A stretch of DNA of 64,000 nucleotides from Streptococcus cuniculi. Lineage in GTDB: Bacteria; Bacillota; Bacilli; Lactobacillales; Streptococcaceae. The translations under genes and the position numbers were made by a program. Under the pieces are notes generated by a model. It had not been told where the DNA came from. It saw only the letters and a program-made list of their open reading frames with translations, and ran no database searches. Positions 10,261 to 19,315 of the stretch are shown here, in pieces (within the stretch, counting starts at the first letter, position 1; each line of letters opens with the position of its first letter). Where the stretch lies: positions 1 to 64,000 of the forward strand of contig NZ_MSJM01000004.1 of assembly GCF_001921845.1 (NCBI RefSeq). The letters run 5' to 3'.

Positions 10261-11109
10261 CTAGTCAATAATCGGTGAAATACCAAAGGCAATCGCCCCT
10301 TCACCCAAGTGCGTACCAATGACCGAGCCAAAGGATACAATCGGCAAGTGCCAATCGATACCATTTTCCTGTAATAATTCTTTAAATTCTTCCGCTTTTT
10401 GTGGTGCATTGGCATGAATCACGGCAATCTGATAAGAGCCATTCTTGGTCTCTTCTTGCAAGATTTCTAATAAACGTTTGACTGCTTTTTTCTCGGTACG
10501 AACCTTCTCATAGACCTCAATCTTACCTTCGTCTGTAAAGTACAACATCGGCTTGATACTAAGCAAGTTTCCTAAGAGCGCAGCTCCATTGGAAAGACGC
10601 CCTCCCTTGACCAAATGATCCAGATCATCAACCATGATAAAGGCTTTAGTCCCTGCAATCTCTTGTTCTAGCTTATCCAAGATTTCCTCAAACGGCACAC
10701 CAGCTTCATAACGTTTAAAGATTGTCTCCACCATCATACCAAGAGGCGCTGAAGTAATCTTGCTATCCGGAAAGGCAACGGTCATCCCGTCAAATTCATC
10801 CTTGAGATACTGGATATTTTGATAAAAGCCAGAAATACCAGACGACAAGAAAAGTCCAATCACATGCGTATAGCCTTCTTTTTGTAAACGAGCTAGCGTT
10901 TCTTCTAGCTCTGACAGGCTTGGCTGGCTGGTCTTTGGCAACTCTGCTTCTGCTGCCATTTTCTGGTAAAATTCTTCAACACTTAAATCTTTTCCCTCGA
11001 TATAGGTCGTATTGCCAATCGTGACAGGAATCGTTAATACAAACAGATGCTCATTTTGTGCGGCATCCTGTAGCACAGCTGATGAGTCTGTAATGACTGC
11101 TAATTTCAT
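10261..11109 (-). CDS. DegV family protein (fatty-acid binding)
   Basis: DegV/FakB-type proteins bind a fatty acid in the cytoplasm and can present it to a FakA kinase. The 282-residue product starts [13 protein letters not shown], has the KTSQPS motif near residue 60 that contacts the carboxylate, [12 protein letters not shown] and [13 protein letters not shown]. Length fits the family. Whether it is a true FakB cannot be told from the sequence. It is one base from the DUF1149 gene upstream, a neighbour pair common in streptococci. Confidence 0.9.
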   Translation of the reverse strand: MKLAVITDSSAVLQDAAQNEHLFVLTIPVTIGNTTYIEGKDLSVEEFYQKMAAEAELPKTSQPSLSELEETLARLQKEGYTHVIGLFLSSGISGFYQNIQYLKDEFDGMTVAFPDSKITSAPLGMMVETIFKRYEAGVPFEEILDKLEQEIAGTKAFIMVDDLDHLVKGGRLSNGAALLGNLLSIKPMLYFTDEGKIEVYEKVRTEKKAVKRLLEILQEETKNGSYQIAVIHANAPQKAEEFKELLQENGIDWHLPIVSFGSVIGTHLGEGAIAFGISPIID

Positions 11110-11110
11110 T

Positions 11111-11485
11111 CTAAATCTCCAAATTCACACCCGGGGCATCCAGGGCAATTTCTGTTACTTCATAGGTTAAACGTTGCAAGATGTCCAAGAGCGGATTGAC
11201 TAAAAATCGTTTGTCCTCTTCGCTAAATTCATCAACTTCTTGGACCAACTGTTCTAAAATATGCACACCTTGGCTCATGGCTCCTGAAATCACAAAGTAA
11301 TCCAAGACAATCATAAAACGCAAGATGACCACAATTGAGGTTTTATTCTCTTGAGTATTTCGTTCAATCAATTGAAAATCGACGGTTAATCTAGTAGTAG
11401 GTACCCCATTTTTTTCTTCCCATTCTCTGTTGCGGGCATCAAAGTGATACTGATTGACTAGCGCTTTATCACGAATTACGTTCAT
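11111..11485 (-). CDS. DUF1149 family protein
   Basis: A 124-residue soluble protein that matches my memory of the DUF1149 family, found next to degV in streptococci. It begins [16 protein letters not shown] and has conserved [13 protein letters not shown] and a C-terminal [18 protein letters not shown]. No catalytic motif is visible and its role is unknown. It is probably the first gene of the degV-dapB-cca-ABC-F run, with a putative promoter just upstream. Confidence 0.8.
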   Translation of the reverse strand: MNVIRDKALVNQYHFDARNREWEEKNGVPTTRLTVDFQLIERNTQENKTSIVVILRFMIVLDYFVISGAMSQGVHILEQLVQEVDEFSEEDKRFLVNPLLDILQRLTYEVTEIALDAPGVNLEI

Positions 11486-11982
11486 ATTATTCTCCTCAAA
11501 ATGGTAATACGAATATTATACCATATTTTTTGTGAAAGAGAGAAAAAACCTTATCAAGGATAAGGTTCAGATTGAAGAAAAAGTTCTTTGGTGCTACTTT
11601 TCTTAGGTGGTGCGGACGGTAGCGACTTCCTGCGGAGTAAAATAATCCAGTGGATTATTTTAGCCCGAGCCCAGAAACAAAGGAGCGAGGATAATCGATT
11701 TCTGCGAAATCACGATTTTTGCCCCTCTCCCTCCTTTTACCACAGCGAAAAGTATCTGATGAGGCTAGCTCCGCTCGCGAAAATCGGCAAATCAAATGGT
11801 GAGTTAGCAGAGCTTTTGAACTTGTTTAAATAGATTTTGATTTTTAAAATTCTTTATCATCCATTCTTCAAGTTAATAAATTAGACATAAAAAACGAACA
11901 AGATAGAATTCCGAGGGGCAGAAAACTAGTTTTGTTCGCTTTTATATTTAGGGTTGGACTTTTGTCTCACTCCCTTATAGAC
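11486..11982. repeat. Intergenic region with a BOX-like dispersed repeat core
   Basis: No gene is seen in these 497 bases. The segment TTTTCTTAGGTGGTGCGGAC followed by GGTAGCGACTTCCTG (about 11600-11635), with its partner GATGAGGCTAGCTCCGCTCG at about 11759-11778, recurs almost unchanged at 40.84-40.91 kb. Here the two parts are split by about 120 extra bases. A 12-base palindrome AAAACTAGTTTT near 11925, close to the fruA stop, may help end the fructose transcript. Confidence 0.6.
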
Positions 11983-13938
11983 TTATTTCGCCTTGCGCAA
12001 TGCACCAAATAGGACTCCTGATACGACTGCTCCGATGAGGACAAAGACGAGGTAAAGGAGCGGACTGCTGGTAAGGGCAATGACGAAGATTCCACCGTGT
12101 GGCGCCATTAACTTGATACCAGACAAACCGACTAAAGCTCCTGTAAGGGCTGAACCTGCGACAAAACTTGGAATGGCACGTGCGGGGTCAGCTGCACCAA
12201 ATGGAATCGCTCCCTCCGTGATGAAGGATAGTCCCATGACAATATTGGTCAAGCCTGAATTGCGTTCTTCTTTGGTGAATTTATCCTTGAACAAGAGGGT
12301 CGCAACAAAGACTGCAAGAGGAGGTACCATACCACCTGCCATAACCGCTGCCATAGCGACAGAACCACCATTTGCAACGGTCGCTGCAAGCGTTCCTGTT
12401 CCAAAGACATAGGCTGCCTTATTGACTGGACCACCCATGTCCACTGCCATCATGCCTCCAAGGACAAGTCCCAAGAGAATAGCAGAGCTTCCTTCTAGTC
12501 CACTTAGAAAATCATTCATGCCTGTATTGATAGCGGCCATTGGGATATTGACAAAGAACATCACAAATCCCGTAATCATCGCACCAAGCAGTGGCAAGAG
12601 GAGGATTGATTTGATTCCTTCAAGGGATTTTGGTAGATGTGCTAAGACTTTTCGTAGTCCGATAATCACCGCACCGGCTAAGAAACCACCGACAAGCGCA
12701 CCTAAGAAACCAGATGATACAGCTGCTGGAATTTCAGATGTCGCTGCACCAAATGGAATTTTTCCATAGGCAAGACCGTCTTTTGCGATTGCACCAGCCA
12801 CGAAACCGGCAATCAAACCTGGTTTTTCAGCAATAGAGTAAGCAATGTAGCCTGCAAGAAGAGGCAACATGAAGCCGAAGGCTGCGCTACCAATCTGCAT
12901 GAACATCGATGCTAATTCATTGTAAGAACCAAGGCTAGAGAGACTATCTTGGGTCACACCTAGAACATTATCAATCAAAAAGGCAAGGGCAATCAAGATA
13001 CCACCACCAATGACAAATGGTAACATTTGTGACACACCGCTCATCAAGTGCTTGTAGAAGGCCTTGCCAAGACTCAAGGTCTCAACCGCATCTTCCACAT
13101 TAGCTCCCTCTTTGGCTTGATAAGGACTTGCTTCACCCTTTACCACGATATTGATGAGTTCTTCTGTCTTTTTGATACCATCAGCAACGGGACGAGATAC
13201 GAGTGGCTTGCCATTGAAACGGGCCATCTCAACCGCCTTATCTGCTGCGATGATAACTCCCTTGGCACGTTTGATGTCGTCTGCTGTCAATTTATTGCCG
13301 ACACCTGATGCACCGTTGGTTTCTACCTTGATGTCCACACCCATTTCAGCTGCTTGTTTTTTAAGCGCTTCTTCTGCCATATAGGTATGAGCGATTCCTG
13401 TCGTACAAGCTGTAACCGCAACGATGAAGTCTTTATCAGCCGACGGGGTTACAGGCTCTGTTACGCTAGCGCTTGCCTGTTCAGCTGCTTCAGCCTCATC
13501 AAAGACTGAAATCACATCAGCTGGTGAGGAAACCTGACGGAGCTTGTCTGCAAAGCCTGGTTTCATCAAGTATTTAGACAATTCCGCAAGAGCAGCCAAG
13601 TGCGTATCATTGGCACCTTCTGGTGCAGCAATCATAAAGAACAGGTCGGTTGGTTGACCGTCTAAACTTTCGTAGTCCACACCCTTGTTTGATTTTGCAA
13701 AGAGAACCGTAGCCTCTTTGACCGCTGCATTTTTACTATGAGGCATGGCAATTCCGTCACCCAGACCTGTTGTTGTCTGTGCTTCACGGTTCATAATACC
13801 TGTCTTAAAGGCTGTAGCATCACTGATTACACCGTGTTCAGCGAGGCTTGTAATCATTTCATCAATCACAGCTTCTTTTGTCGTTGCTTGTAAATCCAGC
13901 AACATCACGTCCTGTTTCAAGACATCTTGAATTTTCAT
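11983..13938 (-). CDS. fruA: PTS fructose transporter subunit EIIABC
   Basis: Imports fructose and phosphorylates it to fructose-1-phosphate. The 651-residue product has an EIIA domain (about 1-145) with phosphorylatable His67 in GIAMPHSKN, an EIIB domain (about 170-265) with Cys178 in VTACTTGIAHTYMAEEA, and an EIIC membrane domain (about 300-650) of roughly nine helices. Domain order A-B-C is usual for Firmicute FruA. Its start overlaps the fruK stop by 4 bases. It is the last gene of fruRKA. Confidence 0.96.
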   Translation of the reverse strand: MKIQDVLKQDVMLLDLQATTKEAVIDEMITSLAEHGVISDATAFKTGIMNREAQTTTGLGDGIAMPHSKNAAVKEATVLFAKSNKGVDYESLDGQPTDLFFMIAAPEGANDTHLAALAELSKYLMKPGFADKLRQVSSPADVISVFDEAEAAEQASASVTEPVTPSADKDFIVAVTACTTGIAHTYMAEEALKKQAAEMGVDIKVETNGASGVGNKLTADDIKRAKGVIIAADKAVEMARFNGKPLVSRPVADGIKKTEELINIVVKGEASPYQAKEGANVEDAVETLSLGKAFYKHLMSGVSQMLPFVIGGGILIALAFLIDNVLGVTQDSLSSLGSYNELASMFMQIGSAAFGFMLPLLAGYIAYSIAEKPGLIAGFVAGAIAKDGLAYGKIPFGAATSEIPAAVSSGFLGALVGGFLAGAVIIGLRKVLAHLPKSLEGIKSILLLPLLGAMITGFVMFFVNIPMAAINTGMNDFLSGLEGSSAILLGLVLGGMMAVDMGGPVNKAAYVFGTGTLAATVANGGSVAMAAVMAGGMVPPLAVFVATLLFKDKFTKEERNSGLTNIVMGLSFITEGAIPFGAADPARAIPSFVAGSALTGALVGLSGIKLMAPHGGIFVIALTSSPLLYLVFVLIGAVVSGVLFGALRKAK

Positions 13939-14846
13939 AGGGTTTCTACCTCCACTTTTTCATACATTTCCCGAATAAAATCAATACTTGCTAAATCATC
14001 TGAAAAGGCTGTCGCCGTACCGCAAGCCACTCCCCATTTGAGGGCTTCAATCGGATTGTGCGACTTGGTGTATTCGCCTGTAAAACCAGCAACCATGGAA
14101 TCACCTGCTCCGACTGAATTTTTTACCGTTCCCTTAATCGGTTTAGCAAAATAGGTCGCCTCTCCTGTCACAAGGAGGGCTCCGTCTCCCGCCATGGATA
14201 CGATGACATTCTTAGCCCCTTTGACAAGAATTTCCTTGGCGTAACGCACGATGTCCTCGCGCGAATCAAACGTCACACCGAAAATCGCTTCGAGTTCATG
14301 ATTATTTGGTTTAACCAAGAGAGGCTCATGTGCCAAGGAATCGAGCAAGGTTTGACCTTCAAAATCGCAGACCACTTCTGCACCTGCTTGTTTTGCCAGC
14401 GGAATCAAGCGATTATAGACCTGATTGCCCAAACTAGCGGGAGCTGAACCGGCAAAGACTACGGTATCATCTGCTGTTACATGTGACAAAATATCTTCCA
14501 ACTCTGCCAACTGCTCATCGGTCACGACTGGACCTAGACCGTTGATTTCCGTTTCTTGGTCCGCCTTGATTTTGACATTGATACGGGTATCTTGGTCCAC
14601 TTGGACAAACTGTGTGCCAATCGCTTCTGCTACTAGACCATCTTTGATAAATTCTCCCGTAAATCCACCGACAAAGCCGGTCGCTGTACTGGCATAACCA
14701 AGCCGTTGTAAAATCCGGCTGACATTGATTCCCTTACCACCAGCAAAAGTATCGCTGCTGTCCATACGATTGACCGCGCCTGATTCGATATGTGTGAGAC
14801 GTACAATATAGTCAATCGCAGGGTTTAAGGTGACTGTATAAATCAT
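13935..14846 (-). CDS. fruK: 1-phosphofructokinase
   Basis: Phosphorylates fructose-1-phosphate to fructose-1,6-bisphosphate. The 303-residue product is a PfkB/ribokinase-family enzyme with the first signature FAGGKGINVSRIL near residue 33-45 and the second signature NSVGAGDSMVAGF near 247. It sits between fruR and fruA with 4-base overlaps on both sides, so the three genes are one translationally coupled operon. Confidence 0.96.
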   Translation of the reverse strand: MIYTVTLNPAIDYIVRLTHIESGAVNRMDSSDTFAGGKGINVSRILQRLGYASTATGFVGGFTGEFIKDGLVAEAIGTQFVQVDQDTRINVKIKADQETEINGLGPVVTDEQLAELEDILSHVTADDTVVFAGSAPASLGNQVYNRLIPLAKQAGAEVVCDFEGQTLLDSLAHEPLLVKPNNHELEAIFGVTFDSREDIVRYAKEILVKGAKNVIVSMAGDGALLVTGEATYFAKPIKGTVKNSVGAGDSMVAGFTGEYTKSHNPIEALKWGVACGTATAFSDDLASIDFIREMYEKVEVETL

Positions 14847-15586
14847 ACTTCAATTACCCTCGTTTTTTTCTTTATAGTTGTCATCAGATTGCTGTCGGTA
14901 GCTAGACAAATCAAATCTGCCTGCCTAATTTCTGCTACTTTTGTAAAAGAGATGTGACCGAGTTTGGACGGATCGACCAGCACATACGCCTGACTCGCAT
15001 TGTGCAATACCGTCCGCTTAATGGCTGCCTCTTCTACGTCTGGCGTCGTATAGTCATTCGTATCGACCCCATTCATGCCAAGAAAGGCTTTCGTGAAATG
15101 CAGCTGACGAATCTGCTCCAAAGCAACTGCCCCAATGGAAGCATCCGTTGAGCCCTTGACCTTACCACCGATGATAATGGTATAAAGCCCCTTATCCACC
15201 AGTTTGACAGCATGGTGAACCGAATTGGTGACAATGGTCAGTCTCTCTGCTGACAAATAATCAATCATCAGCTCCGTCGTCGTTCCTGCATCGAGGAAAA
15301 CCACATCGCCGTCCTCTACAAAGCTGGCTGCTTTTTGAGCGATTTGCCGTTTTTCTTGAACGTTTTTGACAGATTTTTGAACAATCGACTCTTCTTCCTG
15401 TAAATTTGGAAGACTTTCAGCCCCGCCATGCACACGGCGGAGTTTCCCTGCTAATTCCAATTCATCCAAATCACGTCTAACCGTTGATTCAGAAGAGTGA
15501 AGCAAGTCGACCAAGTCTTCTAATCGGACAAATTGCTGTTCTTTTATCGTGTCTAAAATGACTTGTTTACGTTCTGATTTGAGAAT
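14843..15586 (-). CDS. fruR: DeoR-family transcriptional regulator of the fructose operon
   Basis: DeoR repressor expected to respond to fructose-1-phosphate. It has an N-terminal winged helix with RLEDLVDLLHSSESTVRRDL and a C-terminal sugar-phosphate sensor domain with DAGTTTELMIDYL. The frame is open up to a GTG at 15628, but that codon overlaps the -10 hexamer of the operon promoter and cannot be used from it. The AGGAGG at 15600-15595 lies 8 bases before an ATT codon at 15586 (product starting ILKSERKQVI), so I place the start there. GTG at 15595 and TTG at 15604 are alternatives with poor spacing. Confidence 0.85.
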   Translation of the reverse strand: MLKSERKQVILDTIKEQQFVRLEDLVDLLHSSESTVRRDLDELELAGKLRRVHGGAESLPNLQEEESIVQKSVKNVQEKRQIAQKAASFVEDGDVVFLDAGTTTELMIDYLSAERLTIVTNSVHHAVKLVDKGLYTIIIGGKVKGSTDASIGAVALEQIRQLHFTKAFLGMNGVDTNDYTTPDVEEAAIKRTVLHNASQAYVLVDPSKLGHISFTKVAEIRQADLICLATDSNLMTTIKKKTRVIEV

Positions 15587-15599
15587 GATTTCCACCTCC

Positions 15600-15614
15600 T
15601 GCAATCGTTTACAA
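15600..15614 (-). promoter_or_regulatory. cre site (CcpA operator) of the fru operon
   Basis: TTGTAAACGATTGCA matches the consensus WTGNAANCGNWNNCW at every defined position. It covers the predicted transcription start, where CcpA binding would block initiation, so the operon should be subject to catabolite repression. Confidence 0.75.
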
Positions 15615-15619
15615 GAATC

Positions 15620-15647
15620 ATTATACACGATTTTCTTCCATTGTCAA
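15620..15647 (-). promoter_or_regulatory. Promoter of fruRKA
   Basis: Consensus TTGACA (15647-15642) and consensus TATAAT (15625-15620) with a 16-base spacer. Transcription should start near 15613. This rules out the upstream GTG as the fruR start. Confidence 0.85.
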
Positions 15648-15686
15648 TCATTTTCTATCAAAATCTTTCAAAAAAATATAAAACAG

Positions 15687-16748
15687 CTATTTACTAGCTG
15701 TTTTTCTAATCAATTCTTTCACCATCTCCATCTCTTCTGGTCGGCCAATGGTCATGCGGATATAACCTGCTAGGATGCCGTCAGAATAGTATTTAAAATC
15801 AAACTGATTGGCAAGCGCCTCATGGTAAAACTGCTCTGCTCCTGGAAAAGTAAAGGTGACAAAATTAGTCTGACTTGGCAGACAATGACATTGCGCAAGA
15901 CCATTCAAAAAGGCTTGACAGTCTTGTTTGGTCTCATTGATATCCTTGATAACTGCGGCTACATTTGCTTGATAATCAAGGGCGGCTGATCCGATTTTCG
16001 CAACGACATTCGAGACGCTAAAAGGGGGAATAGCCTTGTCCAACTCATAAATCAACCGCTCACACGCGACTGCAAATCCTAGTCTCAATCCTGCTAGGCC
16101 AAAGGCTTTTGAAAGGGTCCGAAGAACGATGAGATTGTCGTAGGTCTCAACAGACTGGACAAAACTTGGGGAATCTGAAAATTCAATATAGGCTTCGTCT
16201 AGGATGACTAAACCGTCAAATCCCTGCACAATCTTTTCTATCTCCTGTTTGTCAAAAGCAACGGAAGAGGGATTGTTGGGATTGGAGAGCATGATTACCT
16301 TGGCCTTTACTTGCTGGGCATAGTCCAAGAACTTTTCAGCCGACAAGTGCAGGCTTCCTTCTTTCCACTCCAAGGGATAGGCCTCGAAATGAGAATCATG
16401 GAGTTGATTGTAGAACTGATACATGAAAAAGTCTGGATCCACCGTCAAAAAGACATCTTCTTTTTCCAGAAATGTGGTCACAATCATGTGAATGAGAAAG
16501 TCAGACCCCACTCCTGCCGTCATCTTTTTAGCATCCACCCCAATATAGGCAGCGTATTTCTCCATCACCTCACGGTAGCAATTATCACCATAGTACATCA
16601 AATCGCTGACGTGAATCGTGTCTTTCAGACCTTGCAACAATTCGGTCCAATCGATAAAACGGTTCTCATTATTTGCCAAATCGTAGGTCGCAATTCGCTC
16701 CAGCTTATAGGGTTCCCAACTCTCTAATTCTCTTCTAAACTCAACCAT
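15687..16748 (-). CDS. hisC: Pyridoxal-phosphate aminotransferase, histidinol-phosphate aminotransferase type
   Basis: Class I/II fold aminotransferase of 353 residues. It shows MLSNPNNPSS (cofactor binding), VILDEAYIEF and the lysine motif RTLSKAFGLAGLRLGFA in the middle of the chain. The N-terminal MVEFRRELESWEPYKLERI and overall length are like HisC. No other histidine genes are nearby, so it stands alone and could act on another amino acid such as phenylalanine or tyrosine. Two palindromic operators precede it. The family is certain; the substrate is not. Confidence 0.8.
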   Translation of the reverse strand: MVEFRRELESWEPYKLERIATYDLANNENRFIDWTELLQGLKDTIHVSDLMYYGDNCYREVMEKYAAYIGVDAKKMTAGVGSDFLIHMIVTTFLEKEDVFLTVDPDFFMYQFYNQLHDSHFEAYPLEWKEGSLHLSAEKFLDYAQQVKAKVIMLSNPNNPSSVAFDKQEIEKIVQGFDGLVILDEAYIEFSDSPSFVQSVETYDNLIVLRTLSKAFGLAGLRLGFAVACERLIYELDKAIPPFSVSNVVAKIGSAALDYQANVAAVIKDINETKQDCQAFLNGLAQCHCLPSQTNFVTFTFPGAEQFYHEALANQFDFKYYSDGILAGYIRMTIGRPEEMEMVKELIRKTASK

Positions 16749-16772
16749 CTATTTCATCCCTTCTGTCATTTG

Positions 16773-16806
16773 TTATAATTATACTTATTATTTTGTATAA
16801 TTATAC
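16773..16806 (-). promoter_or_regulatory. Paired palindromic operator upstream of hisC-like gene
   Basis: GTATAATTATAC (16795-16806, perfect palindrome) and TTATAATTATAC (16773-16784) are spaced exactly 22 bases apart, about two helical turns. They overlap -10-like sequences, so a dimeric repressor could bind both and block the promoter. Confidence 0.55.
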
Positions 16807-16930
16807 ACTATTATATCACAGAATGAATAAAAATCAATCCCCCATGGAAAAAACTTGGGAATAGACAGATAGGGCAGGCTAATTTCAAGTAGAAAAGGCT
16901 GGAACCTGTGTCCACCCTCATACTTACTTT

Positions 16931-19315
16931 TTATTCACTTACGGGTACTTCTGCCATCGTTTCCAATGAAATTGTGACGTTCCGACCCGATTTAGTGACT
17001 AGAGATACGGTCTTTTGTTCAGGCTGATAGCTAAAATTCTCTATCGATACCCTGTATTTCAGAACAATCGCTACTAGCTTGTTCTCAAAATCATCTGCAT
17101 TCATACCAAATTCCTTGGCCAGTTTTATCATAGCAAGTTTATACTCGTCCACTTCTTCTGGCGCTTCAGAGGTATTGTCCTCCTCTTCTGTCTCTGATGT
17201 CGCAGGTTTCTCCTCTGGGGCTTCCTCTAACACCTTACCATGGTCGCTAGCGCTGCCAAATCCATCGTCAGATTGCGGACGGTCTTCAGGGTGTAGCACA
17301 TAGTATTTGACAGTCGCAAGGAATTGCTCCAAGGTATAGCCTTCTGGCGCTTCAAAATCTCCATTATCAAACCAAGAAAGTGGAATATTGTGGTAATGGT
17401 CATAGTGAGGAATAATCATCTGTCCATTTCTAAAATCTACCACATAGGCTGAATGATAGGGCATTTTCTCTACAGGAATGAGCTTTTCTGCCGTTACCCG
17501 ATTGTAAATATCGATCGCTTTTTCACCTGTCGTTGGACTTGCTGGTTCTTCTTTTTTATCTGCTAAACCAGCTTCTGCGACATAGCGGCGCGCTTCTTCC
17601 TGCTCTTTTTCAGACAAATCTGTCTTTGGAATATAGTGGCTGTGGTCCATGTGCGGTGCTAGATAGCCTTCTCCCTCATCACTGATAATATCTTTCGCAT
17701 CAAAGATATAGCCGTCTGATGTTGTATACATACCTGCTCGTTTTGCCACTTGGAGTTCTTGAGCGGTATATTTAATCTGTGAATTTGGTTTTCCGACCCT
17801 TTCTGGATATTGAACGCTCGCAATTTCTGCAAGAATGGCCCGCGTTAGCCTTACTTTGTCAGTCGGCTCTCCATTTAATTCCTTAATCAATTGATTGAGG
17901 CCATCATAGGCTGTTTTTTCGGCTTTTGATACCTCTAAAACACGCGCAGCTGATGAGATTAACTGATAAGCAGCTTGGTAAAACTCTTGATAGGCAGGAC
18001 TGACATCTTTTTTAGGTGCTAACAAGCTAGCTTGCCCTGTGGTTGGTCCTGTGCTAGGTGGCTTAGGTTGGTCAGAGATGGGTTTCTCTGGTGTTGTTGA
18101 ATGCGGTGGTTGAACAGGTTTCGTAGGTTTGGTTGGCTTGGTCGGTGTAGCAGGTTTTTGAGGACTTGCAATCCCTACCCCCTTGGGATCGGTTAGACCT
18201 GGGAAGGTACGACCAATTGGAATCATCTTAGCAATCTTCTGTTCAAGAGCAGATAGCTTGCTATAGGGAATAAAATGATAGTGATTTCCATGAGGAACAA
18301 CTACACCCCGATCGGTACGATTGGTAATCTGTACAGGATCAAATACCAAACCATCTTCTTCCACATAGCGCTGGCTCAAAGGAAGAGCATACAATTCCTT
18401 CAACAACCGAACAATTTCTTCTTCAACGGGCTGAACTGGCTGCGCAATCGGCGTAGCTGGACCACTTGGCCGGTCTGGCTGTTTTGGAGTTGGACGCGCT
18501 GGGTTTGCTGGCTGCCCTACTGGAGAATGAGGAACCTGACTGACATGGATTGGTGCATTTGGTCTTGGAGTAGCTTTAGGAGCATTCCCATTCGCTTGGT
18601 TCCGACGATTCCAATAAGCCTGAGCAGCACGCAATTCATCTGGCGACAAATCACTCTTTGGAATATAATGGAAATGATTGCCGTGCGGCACAATATAGGC
18701 ATCGCCCGTATCCTCAACAATATCACTCGGATGAAAGACATAGCCATCATCGGTCGTATAACGTCCCTGTTGTTTTGCAGTAGCGACTGCTCCTGTCACT
18801 GGTCGATTGGCTTTATTTTGCGCTTGACGATGCTGATGTCGCTGTTGAGCAATGACATCTTTGCTTCGCACATTTGTAGGATTTTCCTTATTTTTTAGAT
18901 ACAGATAATAACTCCCGTTCACTTTAATGATATAACCATCTTTTACTTCGTTGACAATATCCGTCTCCTGCAATTGATAAGCTGGATCATTCATGATTAG
19001 CTCTTCACTAATGATGGCATCATACGGCACTTTCCCATTATAGTAATGGAAATGGTCTCCATGAGAGGTGACATAGCCTTGATCGGTAATTTTAATGACA
19101 ATTTGTTCAGCCGAAATATTTTCTTTGGCACTCACCTGTTCAGGTGTCAATTCCTCGACTGTTGCTGGTTCTTCTTCGGCAGACGTATTAGCTTGCTGCA
19201 CATAGGCAACTCGGTTGCTTGTTGTTTTTTCTGCTGCTTGATGCCGTCCTAGTTCGTAACTGCAAAGACTAAGGGCAAGCACCGCAACACTTCCAATGAT
19301 ATATTTTTGTTTCAT
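16931..19315 (-). CDS. Histidine-triad surface protein (Pht/HtpS type)
   Basis: Zinc-binding surface protein thought to store zinc and hand it to AdcAII; in related species it also affects complement and adherence. The 794-residue product has a signal region ending LALSLCSYELG and five HxxHxH triads: HGDHFH (85-90), HGNHFH, HGNHYH, HMDHSH and HYDHYH. A proline/threonine-rich linker lies between the third and fourth. The C-terminal part is acidic, then ends in a folded-looking tail. Its ATG overlaps the adcAII stop by 4 bases, so the pair is co-translated and under AdcR. Confidence 0.93.
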   Translation of the reverse strand: MKQKYIIGSVAVLALSLCSYELGRHQAAEKTTSNRVAYVQQANTSAEEEPATVEELTPEQVSAKENISAEQIVIKITDQGYVTSHGDHFHYYNGKVPYDAIISEELIMNDPAYQLQETDIVNEVKDGYIIKVNGSYYLYLKNKENPTNVRSKDVIAQQRHQHRQAQNKANRPVTGAVATAKQQGRYTTDDGYVFHPSDIVEDTGDAYIVPHGNHFHYIPKSDLSPDELRAAQAYWNRRNQANGNAPKATPRPNAPIHVSQVPHSPVGQPANPARPTPKQPDRPSGPATPIAQPVQPVEEEIVRLLKELYALPLSQRYVEEDGLVFDPVQITNRTDRGVVVPHGNHYHFIPYSKLSALEQKIAKMIPIGRTFPGLTDPKGVGIASPQKPATPTKPTKPTKPVQPPHSTTPEKPISDQPKPPSTGPTTGQASLLAPKKDVSPAYQEFYQAAYQLISSAARVLEVSKAEKTAYDGLNQLIKELNGEPTDKVRLTRAILAEIASVQYPERVGKPNSQIKYTAQELQVAKRAGMYTTSDGYIFDAKDIISDEGEGYLAPHMDHSHYIPKTDLSEKEQEEARRYVAEAGLADKKEEPASPTTGEKAIDIYNRVTAEKLIPVEKMPYHSAYVVDFRNGQMIIPHYDHYHNIPLSWFDNGDFEAPEGYTLEQFLATVKYYVLHPEDRPQSDDGFGSASDHGKVLEEAPEEKPATSETEEEDNTSEAPEEVDEYKLAMIKLAKEFGMNADDFENKLVAIVLKYRVSIENFSYQPEQKTVSLVTKSGRNVTISLETMAEVPVSE

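Noticed and set aside
18275..18898. 207-codon plus-strand frame inside the histidine-triad gene
   Set aside because: The frame is antisense to a well-supported gene and its composition reflects the repeats of that gene. No promoter or ribosome site.
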